DNA from: Tranzscheliella williamsii
Taxonomy: Eukaryota; Basidiomycota; Ustilaginomycetes; Ustilaginales; Ustilaginaceae
Reading direction: 5' to 3'
DNA length: 64,000 nt
NCBI GenBank assembly: GCA_023212725.1
Contig: JALBYF010000014.1
Coordinates: 62,001-126,000 of the forward strand
Below are positions 1 through 9,296 of this stretch, piece after piece. The notes beneath the pieces are model-generated. The model did no database searches. It was given only the letters and a program-made list of their open reading frames with translations, and was not told the DNA's origin. Within the stretch, counting starts at the first letter, position 1. Every line of letters begins with the position of its first letter. A program made the translations under genes and the position numbers.

Positions 1-1
1 G

Positions 2-3000
2 CCCGATGCATCGAGTTCCGCCTTCCACACCCCTCCAGCCCAAAGCAGCTCTAGGAGCTCCAGGGTACGAACCTCGAGCGGCGCCAAACGCAGAGTCGGT
101 CTCGGCCTCGACCTTGAAGGCAGCGACTCCAACACGAGCCCCGACCCTGTCACACCTCCCGAAGGCCTTGGCACTTCCGTTTCACAAGTCAGATCGCGCG
201 GCAGGACCGTTTCTTTTGACACCATCTCGCCGGTCATCCGCGTCAGTGATGAGGTACGGCAGTGTGCCACCCTCGAAGAGCTCAGCAGACGCGCTTGGGT
301 TAGCCCCAAGGGGACCTTACGTTTGCTGAGGTCGCCTGTCGAAGATGACGCAGTTTTCTCAGGCAGTCCCATCGACGGTCGTGATCCAGGTGTTTTCCCC
401 GACACCGAGGAATTGCTAAGTACAGCTACTCACAATGGCGGCTTGGCTGTTGATGGCTGGGGTGCTGGTCACCGCCGTGCCGTTTCGAGCGGCTCTGCCG
501 CCGCAAACGCAGCCGCTGACGCCCTTGACTCCAAGATGAGCCGCCTGAGCTTCCTCGATCAGGTGATGGCCCAGCAGACGAGCCCGAGAAGACTCTATAA
601 GCAGGAAAAGTGGCGTCAGAAGCAGGAGACGCTTCGGAAAGAGTGGCAGGACAAGGAACAAGCCGAGCTCGCTGCCCAGCAAATTGCCGATATCGCAGCT
701 CGCGCCGAAACTGAGCAGATTGAGGCCGCCAAAGCTGCTGCCGCTGCCGAGGCGATCAAAGCCGCCAATCCCGACTACGCTTCCTTGGTCAACACCACTC
801 CCAATGCCGGTCCCAAGTCGCGCAGATCGCCCGAGTCGGTGATTCGAGCCACTCCTCTCACATCGTCGGCTCGCACTCTCCGATGGACCACCATCGGCGC
901 CAGCCCAAGCAATTTGCACGCTCGTATGACCACACGTGAGCATTACGACTTCACCATACACGGCATCTCGCCGGGACAACCCTCGCTCGACACGCTGGAA
1001 ACACTCTGCAACATTAATGCCACCCCTGGCCCCATTACCTTTTCTACGTGGGACGCTGAACCTCTGACCAGTCTCAGGAAAGGCGCAGATTCCCGATCGG
1101 TGGCCAGAGCTGGCATCGCCGGTACACCTGCCGCTCATTTCCTGCTTCAAGGCGATGAAGGCCGCCCCGAACTGATTGGCGTAAGCCCATCGGTAGCCAG
1201 TTTCTTCCACGCCAGGCAGATGAGCGCTCAAGGTTCGGCCCAGGCTAGTCTCATGCGGTCGACTTCCGGAGGAACTGCCGTCATGTCTCCACTCTCGGGT
1301 CGGCTTGTCCCTGATGTCGTCAGTCGTATTAGCGACCTTGATTTTGACGCCGACGATGACGTCCACCTCCACGACCAGAGTGTTGAGGGCTTGGCAAAGG
1401 CCCCCACCTTTAATGCGAAGCGAGGTCTTCTCTTCGTAGATCACAACGAAACCGCCGGAAACCAAGCGACGGTCGACGATACACGGCAACTCCCAGACTC
1501 GCCACTCAAAGCCCTTCGAATGACCACCACTTCGCCAGCTCGTCCAAACAAGTCACTCCGAGGTGGGGCAGGCGGTGATGAGATGATCAGCGGTAAACTA
1601 CCCTTTGCAAGTCCTCGAACTGCCTTGGTGCGAGCCCAGTCAGGCAGTGTTATCGACTCACGTCGCGAGCGTCAGCACTCTGCCAATGTCCGAGAACTGT
1701 ACGGTGAGGATCTGGTAGAAGCGAAGCATAAACGAATGGCATCACGCAAAGGTTTTATGGACGCTTTCGACACCATCAGCCCAGCGGACGTTTTCGGGTC
1801 CGGCTTTCCACGGACGATTTCTGCCTCGGAAGCGGAAGTGACAGGTCGAACTCTCCCTGAACCCAGTAAATCTGCTAGAGAGGCTGCGCTCGACGCAGAT
1901 GCCGCCGTGGAGCGTGAGGATGATGTCAAAAAGGCAGCCCCCCTCAATAACAAGAAGGATAAGAAGAGGGCCCTTGCCCGGAAAGCTCGCAGCATGTCGC
2001 CGCAGTCGCCTTCCGGCCCTTCGAAGGGTGCAAAAGAATCCTTCGACGGGCATCTTCTGCAACCTCCCTCGGTACCTGCCCAGCATCAGGTGCCTTTCAC
2101 CATTGTTTCGCGTGCCGGAAGCGCCGAACCAGTGCTGTCCTCGCCCCATCGCTTACCTGATACTACTAAATCCCAGGCCGCTGTTCGAACAAGTCTGCCC
2201 CTGGGTGCAACGCTTCCCTTGGAGTCAGCGGAGCAGCAAAGCCTGCCGAAGAAAGGTAAGAAAGCCAAAAACAATGGCTCCTCCGCTTTCTCCACCCCGA
2301 CGGCGTTCAAAGTGGTCGATCTTCCTTGTGAGAACTTTGAGCAAATGGCCAAAGCGGTTCCTTCGGTGCAGAACGGCGACGAAATTGGTTGGGACCAGCC
2401 GGATGGTAGCCGTCTCGTCAAACTAATCTCGGAGGAGCTGCGGGCTGCTCTTGAAGCCGGTACGCTGACAGAAGAGCCGCCGGAGCGGTACTACCTGCTA
2501 CCCCCCGGCTTTGGGCAGTCCAAATCCAAGCCCAGTGCTGTTTCGTATGCTGGCTTGATTGGTCAGGCCATAAAGTCCTCGTCCGACATGCGCCTCTCTT
2601 TGTCCGAAATCTATGATTGGATCAGTAGCACGTATCCCTTTTTTGAGAAAGGCGACCGTGGATGGCAAAACAGCATCCGACACAACCTCAGTCTCAACAA
2701 GAGCTTCATCAAGATCGAGCGAGAGGCCAACATGCCCGGTAAAGGAGGATGGTGGGGCATCAAAACCGGCCACGAGGACCGATTCCAAAATGGTCTGTAT
2801 AACGCTGTACCGCAGAAGTTCGATGCGGCCAAGGCGCGACAGCAGCATCCAGGGGCGGCAGCTTTGTACGCTGCGGAGGATGTAGCAGCAGATCATCAAC
2901 CCAACTCTAGTTTTGGCGCCGACAGAGCATCTTGTCGGGTTGATGCCAATAAGGCGGACAAGTCGGCAAAGAAGCGCTCAAAGGCCAAACGGAAGAACGG

Positions 3001-4495
3001 TCATGGATTTAGCTTTGAAAGCGGTGATGAGTCGGACAAAGATGGCGAACAGGCAGAGCAGAACCACTTTGCACGCAACTTTAAGAGGTCCAAGACAGAG
3101 GATCGGAGTTTCTTGGCCGACCGCCAGCCGTTGCACGAGACGCAACCGCAGAGCTCGAGTCAAGCCAGCATGACGGCGCACAGCAGTTTGGAGTCCATGA
3201 CACCCGTCCGCACCGACGGAGCCTCGTCGGTCTATGCCAGCAGCGCTGCCGGCAGCGCGTACAGCAAGACCCTGCCCGGACTTACCGATAGTGCCAGCAG
3301 CCCGCCCAGCAGCCCGTATATGCTCATGCCACCACCATCGATGCAGATGACTGCCGACCACAGTGCGCGGAAACGGAAGATGGCGGGTCAGGGCAGTGGT
3401 CAGCTCGGCTTCTCTACCGGCTATTCACCGTCGCTGTATGGCGCCCAGGGTTCGCCTCTCAACTCGACAAGAAATGCCACTTACCGCAACATGCGAGGCT
3501 CAGCTCTGGGTGGGGCCTTTGCCTTTTCATCGATGGAATCGGACGCTTCGCGAGGGTCGCCCCTCCGTCGCCAGGCCAAGCTGGGCAGCAGCGACAGCAG
3601 CAGCGACAACATGGGCCTGCATGCCGCTACCAACTCGGCGGTAACGTCTCCGAAACGACTTTGGTCGATTAGCTCGCCGATGTCTTCGATGCGAGGCTCA
3701 ATGCCGACGTTTGCTAACGCCAAGACAGTACAGGATGAGCAGATGCGGTCGCCGACCTCGGCGGCACGTGTCGCGGCTGCGCTAGCGCACAGTCCGCTGC
3801 GAAGCTCGCCGCTGCGGACCGGTGCCGCAGCCCTTCTGTCCCCCAACTCGAACGCTAGCCTGCAAATGCAGATGGCTATCACGGGCGGCGGACAGAACAG
3901 CTTCGGCAACATGAGTTTTGGCGCCGGGCTGGGCATGGGCACCGGCCTGACGCCCGGTCGAACGCCAGGGTCGTTGCGCTACTCGACTGGATTCTCCCCG
4001 ATCCGACGAGGTCTAAGCGGGCAAGCGTCGTCGATGGCGTTGAACCTCGGCGCTGGCGCCGCGCACCAGCAACAGCAACAGCAGCATCTGCAGCAGCATC
4101 AGCACCAGCACCAGCACCAGCACCAGCACCAGCACCAGCACCAGCACCAGCACCAGCATCAGCACCAGCACCAGCAAGCCTGGTACCTCGATGACCCCTT
4201 CGAGATTCAGGCCAATCTGCAGCAACACCAGCATCAGCTGCATCCGCAAGCAAATCAGCATCAGCCACAGCAACAACATCACCATCAGCACCCGCAACAG
4301 CACCAGCACCATCACCAACAGCAACAGCACCATGGTATGGAAATGTCTGGCGGACATTACCCTGGCTTCGGCGCAACGGACGGCATCAACAACAGTCCGC
4401 TACGGATGGCCTGGAACAGCATCCAAGCGGCTGGAGGCATTCAGGCTTTCACCGCCGGCAATAGCCAGGACTTTTCCCAAGTACGACAATCGTAG
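2..4495 (+). CDS. Forkhead (winged-helix) transcription factor, 5' end missing
   Basis: The frame is open from the first bases of the window with no stop, so the true start lies upstream; about 1497 codons are visible. A forkhead DNA-binding domain sits at nt 2528-2810 (visible residues about 842-935). It carries the recognition-helix core WQNSIRHNLSLNKSF followed by the wing segment GKGGWWGI. The rest is low-complexity Ser/Pro/Ala-rich sequence, apart from a charged Glu/Ala/Lys helix near visible residues 192-256 that could be a coiled coil. The C-terminus holds long His-Gln runs. It should act in the nucleus as a sequence-specific transcription regulator. I see no FHA domain in the visible part, so it is closer in layout to the Hcm1/Sep1-type forkheads than to Fkh1/2, but the paralogue is not settled. 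Forkhead assignment is firm; the target genes are unknown. Confidence 0.93.
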   Translation, partial: PDASSSAFHTPPAQSSSRSSRVRTSSGAKRRVGLGLDLEGSDSNTSPDPVTPPEGLGTSVSQVRSRGRTVSFDTISPVIRVSDEVRQCATLEELSRRAWVSPKGTLRLLRSPVEDDAVFSGSPIDGRDPGVFPDTEELLSTATHNGGLAVDGWGAGHRRAVSSGSAAANAAADALDSKMSRLSFLDQVMAQQTSPRRLYKQEKWRQKQETLRKEWQDKEQAELAAQQIADIAARAETEQIEAAKAAAAAEAIKAANPDYASLVNTTPNAGPKSRRSPESVIRATPLTSSARTLRWTTIGASPSNLHARMTTREHYDFTIHGISPGQPSLDTLETLCNINATPGPITFSTWDAEPLTSLRKGADSRSVARAGIAGTPAAHFLLQGDEGRPELIGVSPSVASFFHARQMSAQGSAQASLMRSTSGGTAVMSPLSGRLVPDVVSRISDLDFDADDDVHLHDQSVEGLAKAPTFNAKRGLLFVDHNETAGNQATVDDTRQLPDSPLKALRMTTTSPARPNKSLRGGAGGDEMISGKLPFASPRTALVRAQSGSVIDSRRERQHSANVRELYGEDLVEAKHKRMASRKGFMDAFDTISPADVFGSGFPRTISASEAEVTGRTLPEPSKSAREAALDADAAVEREDDVKKAAPLNNKKDKKRALARKARSMSPQSPSGPSKGAKESFDGHLLQPPSVPAQHQVPFTIVSRAGSAEPVLSSPHRLPDTTKSQAAVRTSLPLGATLPLESAEQQSLPKKGKKAKNNGSSAFSTPTAFKVVDLPCENFEQMAKAVPSVQNGDEIGWDQPDGSRLVKLISEELRAALEAGTLTEEPPERYYLLPPGFGQSKSKPSAVSYAGLIGQAIKSSSDMRLSLSEIYDWISSTYPFFEKGDRGWQNSIRHNLSLNKSFIKIEREANMPGKGGWWGIKTGHEDRFQNGLYNAVPQKFDAAKARQQHPGAAALYAAEDVAADHQPNSSFGADRASCRVDANKADKSAKKRSKAKRKNGHGFSFESGDESDKDGEQAEQNHFARNFKRSKTEDRSFLADRQPLHETQPQSSSQASMTAHSSLESMTPVRTDGASSVYASSAAGSAYSKTLPGLTDSASSPPSSPYMLMPPPSMQMTADHSARKRKMAGQGSGQLGFSTGYSPSLYGAQGSPLNSTRNATYRNMRGSALGGAFAFSSMESDASRGSPLRRQAKLGSSDSSSDNMGLHAATNSAVTSPKRLWSISSPMSSMRGSMPTFANAKTVQDEQMRSPTSAARVAAALAHSPLRSSPLRTGAAALLSPNSNASLQMQMAITGGGQNSFGNMSFGAGLGMGTGLTPGRTPGSLRYSTGFSPIRRGLSGQASSMALNLGAGAAHQQQQQQHLQQHQHQHQHQHQHQHQHQHQHQHQHQHQQAWYLDDPFEIQANLQQHQHQLHPQANQHQPQQQHHHQHPQQHQHHHQQQQHHGMEMSGGHYPGFGATDGINNSPLRMAWNSIQAAGGIQAFTAGNSQDFSQVRQS
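4063..4340 (+). repeat. In-frame CAGCAC/CAGCAT repeat coding for poly(His-Gln)
   Basis: A near-perfect hexanucleotide array of CAGCAC units (about nt 4096-4173) lies in the forkhead gene and encodes alternating His and Gln. A second, more degraded His/Gln-rich block follows at about 4219-4340. The antisense frames read as long Leu/Val or Gly/Ala strings, which are only shadows. Such arrays are prone to length changes. Confidence 0.9.
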
Positions 4496-5216
4496 TCTAC
4501 CCCACTACAAGCATCTCAGCCCACCGCTCTCACCCCACCCCACCCCGCATCCAGCACAGACGCTGTCTTTTCGGTTCCAGTCCCTCTTCCTTGTCCCATG
4601 TCCAGCTCTCACGTTCCCCCCTTTGTGTATTCTATCCCTGTATCCTCTTCTCTGCCAGGTCTCTTTTGCACATATCAATGTATCATTGCCAGCACGCCGA
4701 CAGAGCATAGCCATTCATAGGAAGCGCAGGGGTGGGCTACCGCGCGTGGACGTGGCGGCACTACCGGAGCATTGTGAGGAGTGGCAAGACCAAGTCGTAC
4801 TTCATGCTTCATCTTGACTATGAGTCAACTCACAGTCTAGCTCGGCGCGGCTGGCGCGGCTGGGTCGTCAAGCCCCGCGCGAGCAACAGCTATCTACGCG
4901 AGGCGGAGTGGCAGTCAGAGTTTAAGCCGAAAGAGGGTCTGAAGTGTAATTCCTCCCAGCCGAAAAAGATTCCAAAAAAAGCTGGGCTGGCCGTCGGGCC
5001 AGGGACGCTGCAGCCCCAGGAGCCCCAAGAACCCGAGGAGCGAGCGCGCCGGCGAAAAGCACGGGCTGCCATCGTGCGCAGTCATCATAGCGTGCCGCAT
5101 TACCGATAACCAACTCACATATATTCGGGACGCTCGCTGCTCTGGGCTGTCCCGCTGCTTGCAACGCTATCTCCTGCGGATCCTGCTGGTGCTCCGTATT
5201 GCGAGCTGTGCTGGCC
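4496..5216. other. Intergenic region, forkhead 3' flank and aminotransferase promoter
   Basis: This holds the 3' untranslated region of the forkhead gene (pyrimidine-rich, nt 4500-4680) and the upstream region of the next gene, which is on the same strand. Short open frames on both strands show no recognisable domain. No RNA gene was seen. Confidence 0.6.
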
Positions 5217-6940
5217 ATGCCTTCCCTCGCCGCGGCACGTATATCAGGCGCGCTGCTCCAGCGCGCCCCCCTCGCCCGCCTCCTTCCTGCCATCTCCCCG
5301 ACCCGCCGTTTCAGCTCGTGCCACCGCCCCTCGTCCACCTCCCGTCCAACCATGCCGGCCACTGACTTTGACACCGCCGCCTTCGCCGAGGCCCACATCA
5401 CCAAGGGCATCGGCAGGCTCAGCAAGCACGTCTTCGAAGACGGCAAGGGCTGCTTCATCACCACCGACAAGGGCGTCAAGCTGCTCGACATGACCGCGGG
5501 CATCGGCGTCTGCAACCTCGGCCACTGCCACCCCAAGGTCTCCGCTGCCGCCGCAAAGCAGTGCGGCAAGATCACCCACGCTCAGGTAAGCTTCCCACGC
5601 CCCACCCTTCGATCCCCATCCCATTCCCACGCCCTACCCTCGGTGCCTCCGATTTCCATCCCATTCCCACGCCGCGTTGTGATCTCAAGGAATAGCATGC
5701 TGACGCTGACGAATGATCGGATCGTGCCGCCTGGATGTTTTGTATTCTTACTTGAATGGCGGCTTGCTCGTCGTGTCTTGCGCGCTGTGACGCAACGCAG
5801 GTCAACATCGGATTCTCGGCGGCGCAGATCGAGCTGATCCAGCATCTTTTGCCCATCCTGCCACACCCGTCGCTCGACACGCTCTTCTTCTGGAATTCGG
5901 GCGCCGAGGCTGTCGAGGCCGCCGTCAAGCTGGCACGCGCTGCCACAAAGAAGTCCAACATCATCGTCATGCAGGGCTCCTACCACGGACGCACCGCTGC
6001 CACCGCCGCCATGACCCGGTCCAAGACCATCTATGGCGAAGGCCACGGTCCGTTGATGCCCGGCGTCTTTGCCACGCCGTTTCCCTTCTATCCGCACTTT
6101 GGCCTGCCCGCCTCGACCGATGTCGAGGAGCTGGTGCGCCAGTCGCTCCACCAGCTCCGTCTGACGCTCCAGCAGCAGACCGCGCCCTCGGACACCGCCG
6201 CCGTGGTGATCGAACCCGTGCTCGGCGAGGGTGGCTACGTGCCTGCTCCGCCTTCGTTCCTCCACGGGCTCCGCCAGATCTGCGACGAGAACGATCTGCT
6301 GCTTATATGCGATGAGGTGCAGAGCGGCTTTGGCCGGACGGGCACCATGTTTGCCGTGGAGGATTCGGGCGTGCGTCCGGACGTGCTGATCTTTGCCAAG
6401 GGCATTGCCAACGGGTTTCCGCTGTCCGGCATCGCCAGCACCAACGAGCTGATGAGCCGGCAGAAGCCGGGCTCGATGGGCGGCACCTACGCGGGCAACG
6501 CGGTGGCCTGCGCCGCCGCCTCGGCGGTGATCCAGACGTTTAGCGAAGAAAAGGTGCTCGACAATGTCGCGGCGCGCTCCCAGCAGCTGCTCTCCTTCCT
6601 CCACGGCCTCAAGCAAGACCCGCAGCTCGGCGGCCTCATCGAGGACGTCCGCGGCCGCGGCCTCATGATTGGCATGCAGTTCGCCAGCACGGCCACAGAG
6701 CCGCAGTCGCACAACGTTCGTGCTGCCGGCACCGCCGTCGCCACCGCCGCCCGGCCGCAGCTCGCCCCCAAGGTCGTCGCCGAGTGCCTCAAGCGCGACA
6801 TGCTCCTCCTCTCCACCTCGGTCTTTGACGTGCTCCGCTTCATCCCCCCGCTCACCATCTCGGAGCAAGAGATGGACCAGGCGTGCGCCATCTTCAAGGA
6901 CGCTCTGCTCGCTGCTGCCAAGGACCTCGGCCGCCTCTGA
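5217..6940 (+). CDS. Class-III PLP-dependent aminotransferase, probably mitochondrial
   Basis: Two exons: 5217-5585 and 5801-6940, with a 215-bp intron (GTAAGC...GCAG, phase 0), giving 502 aa. The start is the ATG at 5217; the first 45 or so residues are rich in Arg, Ser and Ala and poor in acids, as in a mitochondrial presequence. A second ATG at about 5352 would give a form without it. The fold-type I class-III signature is clear: NSGAEAVEAAVKLAR near the cofactor phosphate site, GSYHGRT, the aspartate segment ICDEVQSGFGRTG, and the Schiff-base lysine in FAKGIANGF (K323). It should move an amino group from an omega-amino acid or ornithine-type donor to a keto acid. It resembles the 4-aminobutyrate/acetylornithine group, but the donor cannot be fixed from sequence alone. 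It is convergent with ARH1, with 132 bp between the stops. Confidence 0.9.
5611..5673 (+). repeat. Partial 40-bp tandem duplication inside the aminotransferase intron
   Basis: The 18-base string CCATCCCATTCCCACGCC occurs at 5616-5633 and again at 5656-5673, a 40-bp period. It lies wholly within the intron and is pyrimidine-rich. Confidence 0.8.
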
Positions 6941-7072
6941 GCTTCACCGCACCGCTCTCTCGCTCATGTAGTCTAGTCACTCTTACAGCGCCATTGCCTC
7001 GTTTGGTATTGCATCGTCGCGACGCAGTCGATGTGGCTATGCGGGCTTGGGGTGTATGCCGGGTCGGAAGGG

Positions 7073-8815
7073 CTATGCGAGGACGGCGAGCATGTCGTCG
7101 ATGGTGAGGAACTTTTCGCGGAGCTTGCCGAGCTGGCGGCCGCGGCGGCGTTCCTCGGCGTCGATGCGGCGCCAGTCGTGGAACGAGACGATGCGGGCGG
7201 AAGAGTGCTGGGCGAGGTGGGCGAGGAGGTCGGTGGGGGGCGGGGCGGGGGTAGCATTGGCGGTGAGGTCGGCGAGGAGGGTGTCGGCGACGGTGTGGGC
7301 GTCGAGCATGGTCGAGGCGATGACGCCGACGGGGCCACGCGCGAGCCAGCCGCTGACGTAGACGCCGGGGAGGGGCGTGTGCGAGGCCGGGGTGACGACA
7401 CGCCCGCCGACGTTGGGCACCACGTGCCGCCGCGCGTCGAACGGCAGCACCAGCGCGCCACCGCCACCGCCGCCGCGTGGGTGCGCCCACAGCGGCTCGC
7501 TCTGGTAGCCAACCGAGGAGACGACGAGGTCGGTGGTGGTTGTGACGCGTCTGCCTGTCGCGGCGGGGGTTGCGGCGGCAGGACCGGGGGCGCCCCAGGC
7601 GGCCTGTGCCGGCGAGGTGGCATGCAGGTTGCCGCGCGTAGGCTGGCCGCTCTGGAGCTGGGTAATGTTCCACTCGACGCTGCCCACCGGCGGCGGGGTA
7701 CCTGCGGCGCCGTCCCGCGCGAGCAACTGCGCCGGCGAGCGGAAGAAGTGGAGCCGCCACCGCTTGACATCGGCGCGGTCCAGCGGCGTCTTGCTCCCCT
7801 TGGCGAGCAGCGCGAGCAGTCGCTTCTTGACGCGCACCTCCGAAGCGATCTGTGCGGCGTGCTCGGGCGCAGCATCGCCGCTGGACGCAGCCAGCTGCTC
7901 CAGTTCGGCGGCCGCCGTCGCGAGCAGCTCGCTCGCCGGCGGACAGAGCGCAATGCCCTCCAGCGCCAGCATCTCGCGCACCTCCTTGTTGGTGAACGCC
8001 AGCTGCGCTGGCCCGCGCCGCGCAAAGATGTCCACCTCGGACACCTTGCACCGCGCCAGCTCCGCCAGCACTGGCTCGGGCACATCCGTCTCCTCCAGCG
8101 CCGAAAGGCCCGGCGCCTTGTTCGACGTCGGCCGCCCCACAGACTGCGTCGCCTCGAGGAAGGGCGTCGACGAGCGAAGCACAATCCGCGCCACGTCCAA
8201 CGCAACATTACCCGCCCCGACCACCGTCAATTGTCGCTTGCCTGCAAGGTCGATGCGCGGCAGAGCCTTGAAGCTTGGATCGTGCGCTGTAGGATGACCG
8301 TTGTACCAGTTGACAAACGACAGCGCCGTGTGCACGTTGGCCAGCTCGCCCTCAGCGGATCCGGGGATGCCCAGCGGCCGGCCGGAAGAAGCTCCATAGG
8401 CAAAGAGGATGTGCGTGTAGTGCTGGCTCAACGTGTGCAGCGAGACCTGTGCCGCCTTGGGGTACGGCGCGTCCTGCGTCGCCTCGTCTTGCGTGATATG
8501 GACGTTGCCGGCAAAGCGGAGGCGTGGATCTTGCGAGACCGTCTCGAACTTGTTCTCCACGTTCTTCACATCCGGGTGGTCGGGAGCCACTCCATAGCGG
8601 ACCAGACCGTGTGGCACAGGCAGCCTGTCGAATATGTCGATGCGCAACGGCTGGCGCTCCTCGGATGCGGTGGACAGATAGGGTACGCGGTGGAGCAGTC
8701 GTGCCGCCGCGTAAAACCCCGACGGCCCCGCGCCCACGATGGCCAACCGCACCGGCCTAGGTAAACAGCCCGAAGCATCTGCAGCGGCAGCCCGTAGTAT
8801 CCTGGTGCCCCTCAT
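7073..8815 (-). CDS. ARH1: Mitochondrial NADPH:adrenodoxin/ferredoxin reductase
   Basis: Single exon, 580 aa, ATG at 8815. After a short Arg/Ala-rich presequence comes the FAD-binding Rossmann motif GAGPSGFYAA (about residues 27-36). It is followed by PHGLVRYGVAPDHP, which is highly conserved in this family, and an NADPH-binding motif GAGNVALDVAR near residues 197-207. In yeast, Arh1 passes electrons from NADPH to the ferredoxin Yah1 for iron-sulfur cluster assembly and heme A synthesis in the mitochondrial matrix. That role is inferred here from homology. The protein is longer than yeast Arh1, with Ala/Pro-rich insertions in the C-terminal half. It is divergent from the phosphotransferase gene, sharing about 480 bp of upstream DNA. 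The long plus-strand open frame over the gene is a codon-bias shadow. Confidence 0.95.
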   Translation of the reverse strand: MRGTRILRAAAADASGCLPRPVRLAIVGAGPSGFYAAARLLHRVPYLSTASEERQPLRIDIFDRLPVPHGLVRYGVAPDHPDVKNVENKFETVSQDPRLRFAGNVHITQDEATQDAPYPKAAQVSLHTLSQHYTHILFAYGASSGRPLGIPGSAEGELANVHTALSFVNWYNGHPTAHDPSFKALPRIDLAGKRQLTVVGAGNVALDVARIVLRSSTPFLEATQSVGRPTSNKAPGLSALEETDVPEPVLAELARCKVSEVDIFARRGPAQLAFTNKEVREMLALEGIALCPPASELLATAAAELEQLAASSGDAAPEHAAQIASEVRVKKRLLALLAKGSKTPLDRADVKRWRLHFFRSPAQLLARDGAAGTPPPVGSVEWNITQLQSGQPTRGNLHATSPAQAAWGAPGPAAATPAATGRRVTTTTDLVVSSVGYQSEPLWAHPRGGGGGGALVLPFDARRHVVPNVGGRVVTPASHTPLPGVYVSGWLARGPVGVIASTMLDAHTVADTLLADLTANATPAPPPTDLLAHLAQHSSARIVSFHDWRRIDAEERRRGRQLGKLREKFLTIDDMLAVLA

Positions 8816-9296
8816 AGCGATCCTTCAGCTGGCGGCGCCCGTAAGAATCTCACCGCTGCATGGGAAAGGGCAGGGTAATAGGAACAAACCTGCGAAGAAC
8901 TGAGCCCTATCCACGCGCAGTGAGTGTGAGAGGCACAGTTAGTAAGTGACTCCAACTCCGCCGCTTGGACGTGCAGTGTTAGATCACAGCGTGGGCCTGT
9001 GCGCTGTTCGACAGAATCGGGAGCAGCGAGTCGGCCGAAATCCCTCAGAAAAGGGAGGGCGCGAAACAACCTAACATATTGTCTCTTCACTTTGCCTCAC
9101 TGTTGACGGGTGCAACGACGTGAACGCGTCGAAGGACTTGGAAGTGGAGGGGAAGGCACGGAGGATGCGGCGAAGCTTTGCTTTTTTCACGTCCGCTGGA
9201 AAGCGTCCAAAAGGCACAGCTCTCACGTTGTCCACCTTGGTTCGTCCGCCACCACCACCGCGATCTGTTGCAGCGACGATCGAACGGGCCGCAAGC
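8816..9296. promoter_or_regulatory. Shared divergent promoter region (ARH1 / phosphotransferase)
   Basis: The gap between two divergent start codons must contain both promoters. I see no clear TATA box or named operator. An in-frame ATG at 9165 and open sequence up to 9296 could extend the phosphotransferase by 44 residues, but that stretch has no family similarity. Confidence 0.5.

Noticed and set aside
7031..8764. 577-codon open frame antisense to ARH1
   Set aside because: Shadow of third-position GC bias; Arg/Gly/Val-rich with no domain, while the other strand encodes a clear flavoprotein.
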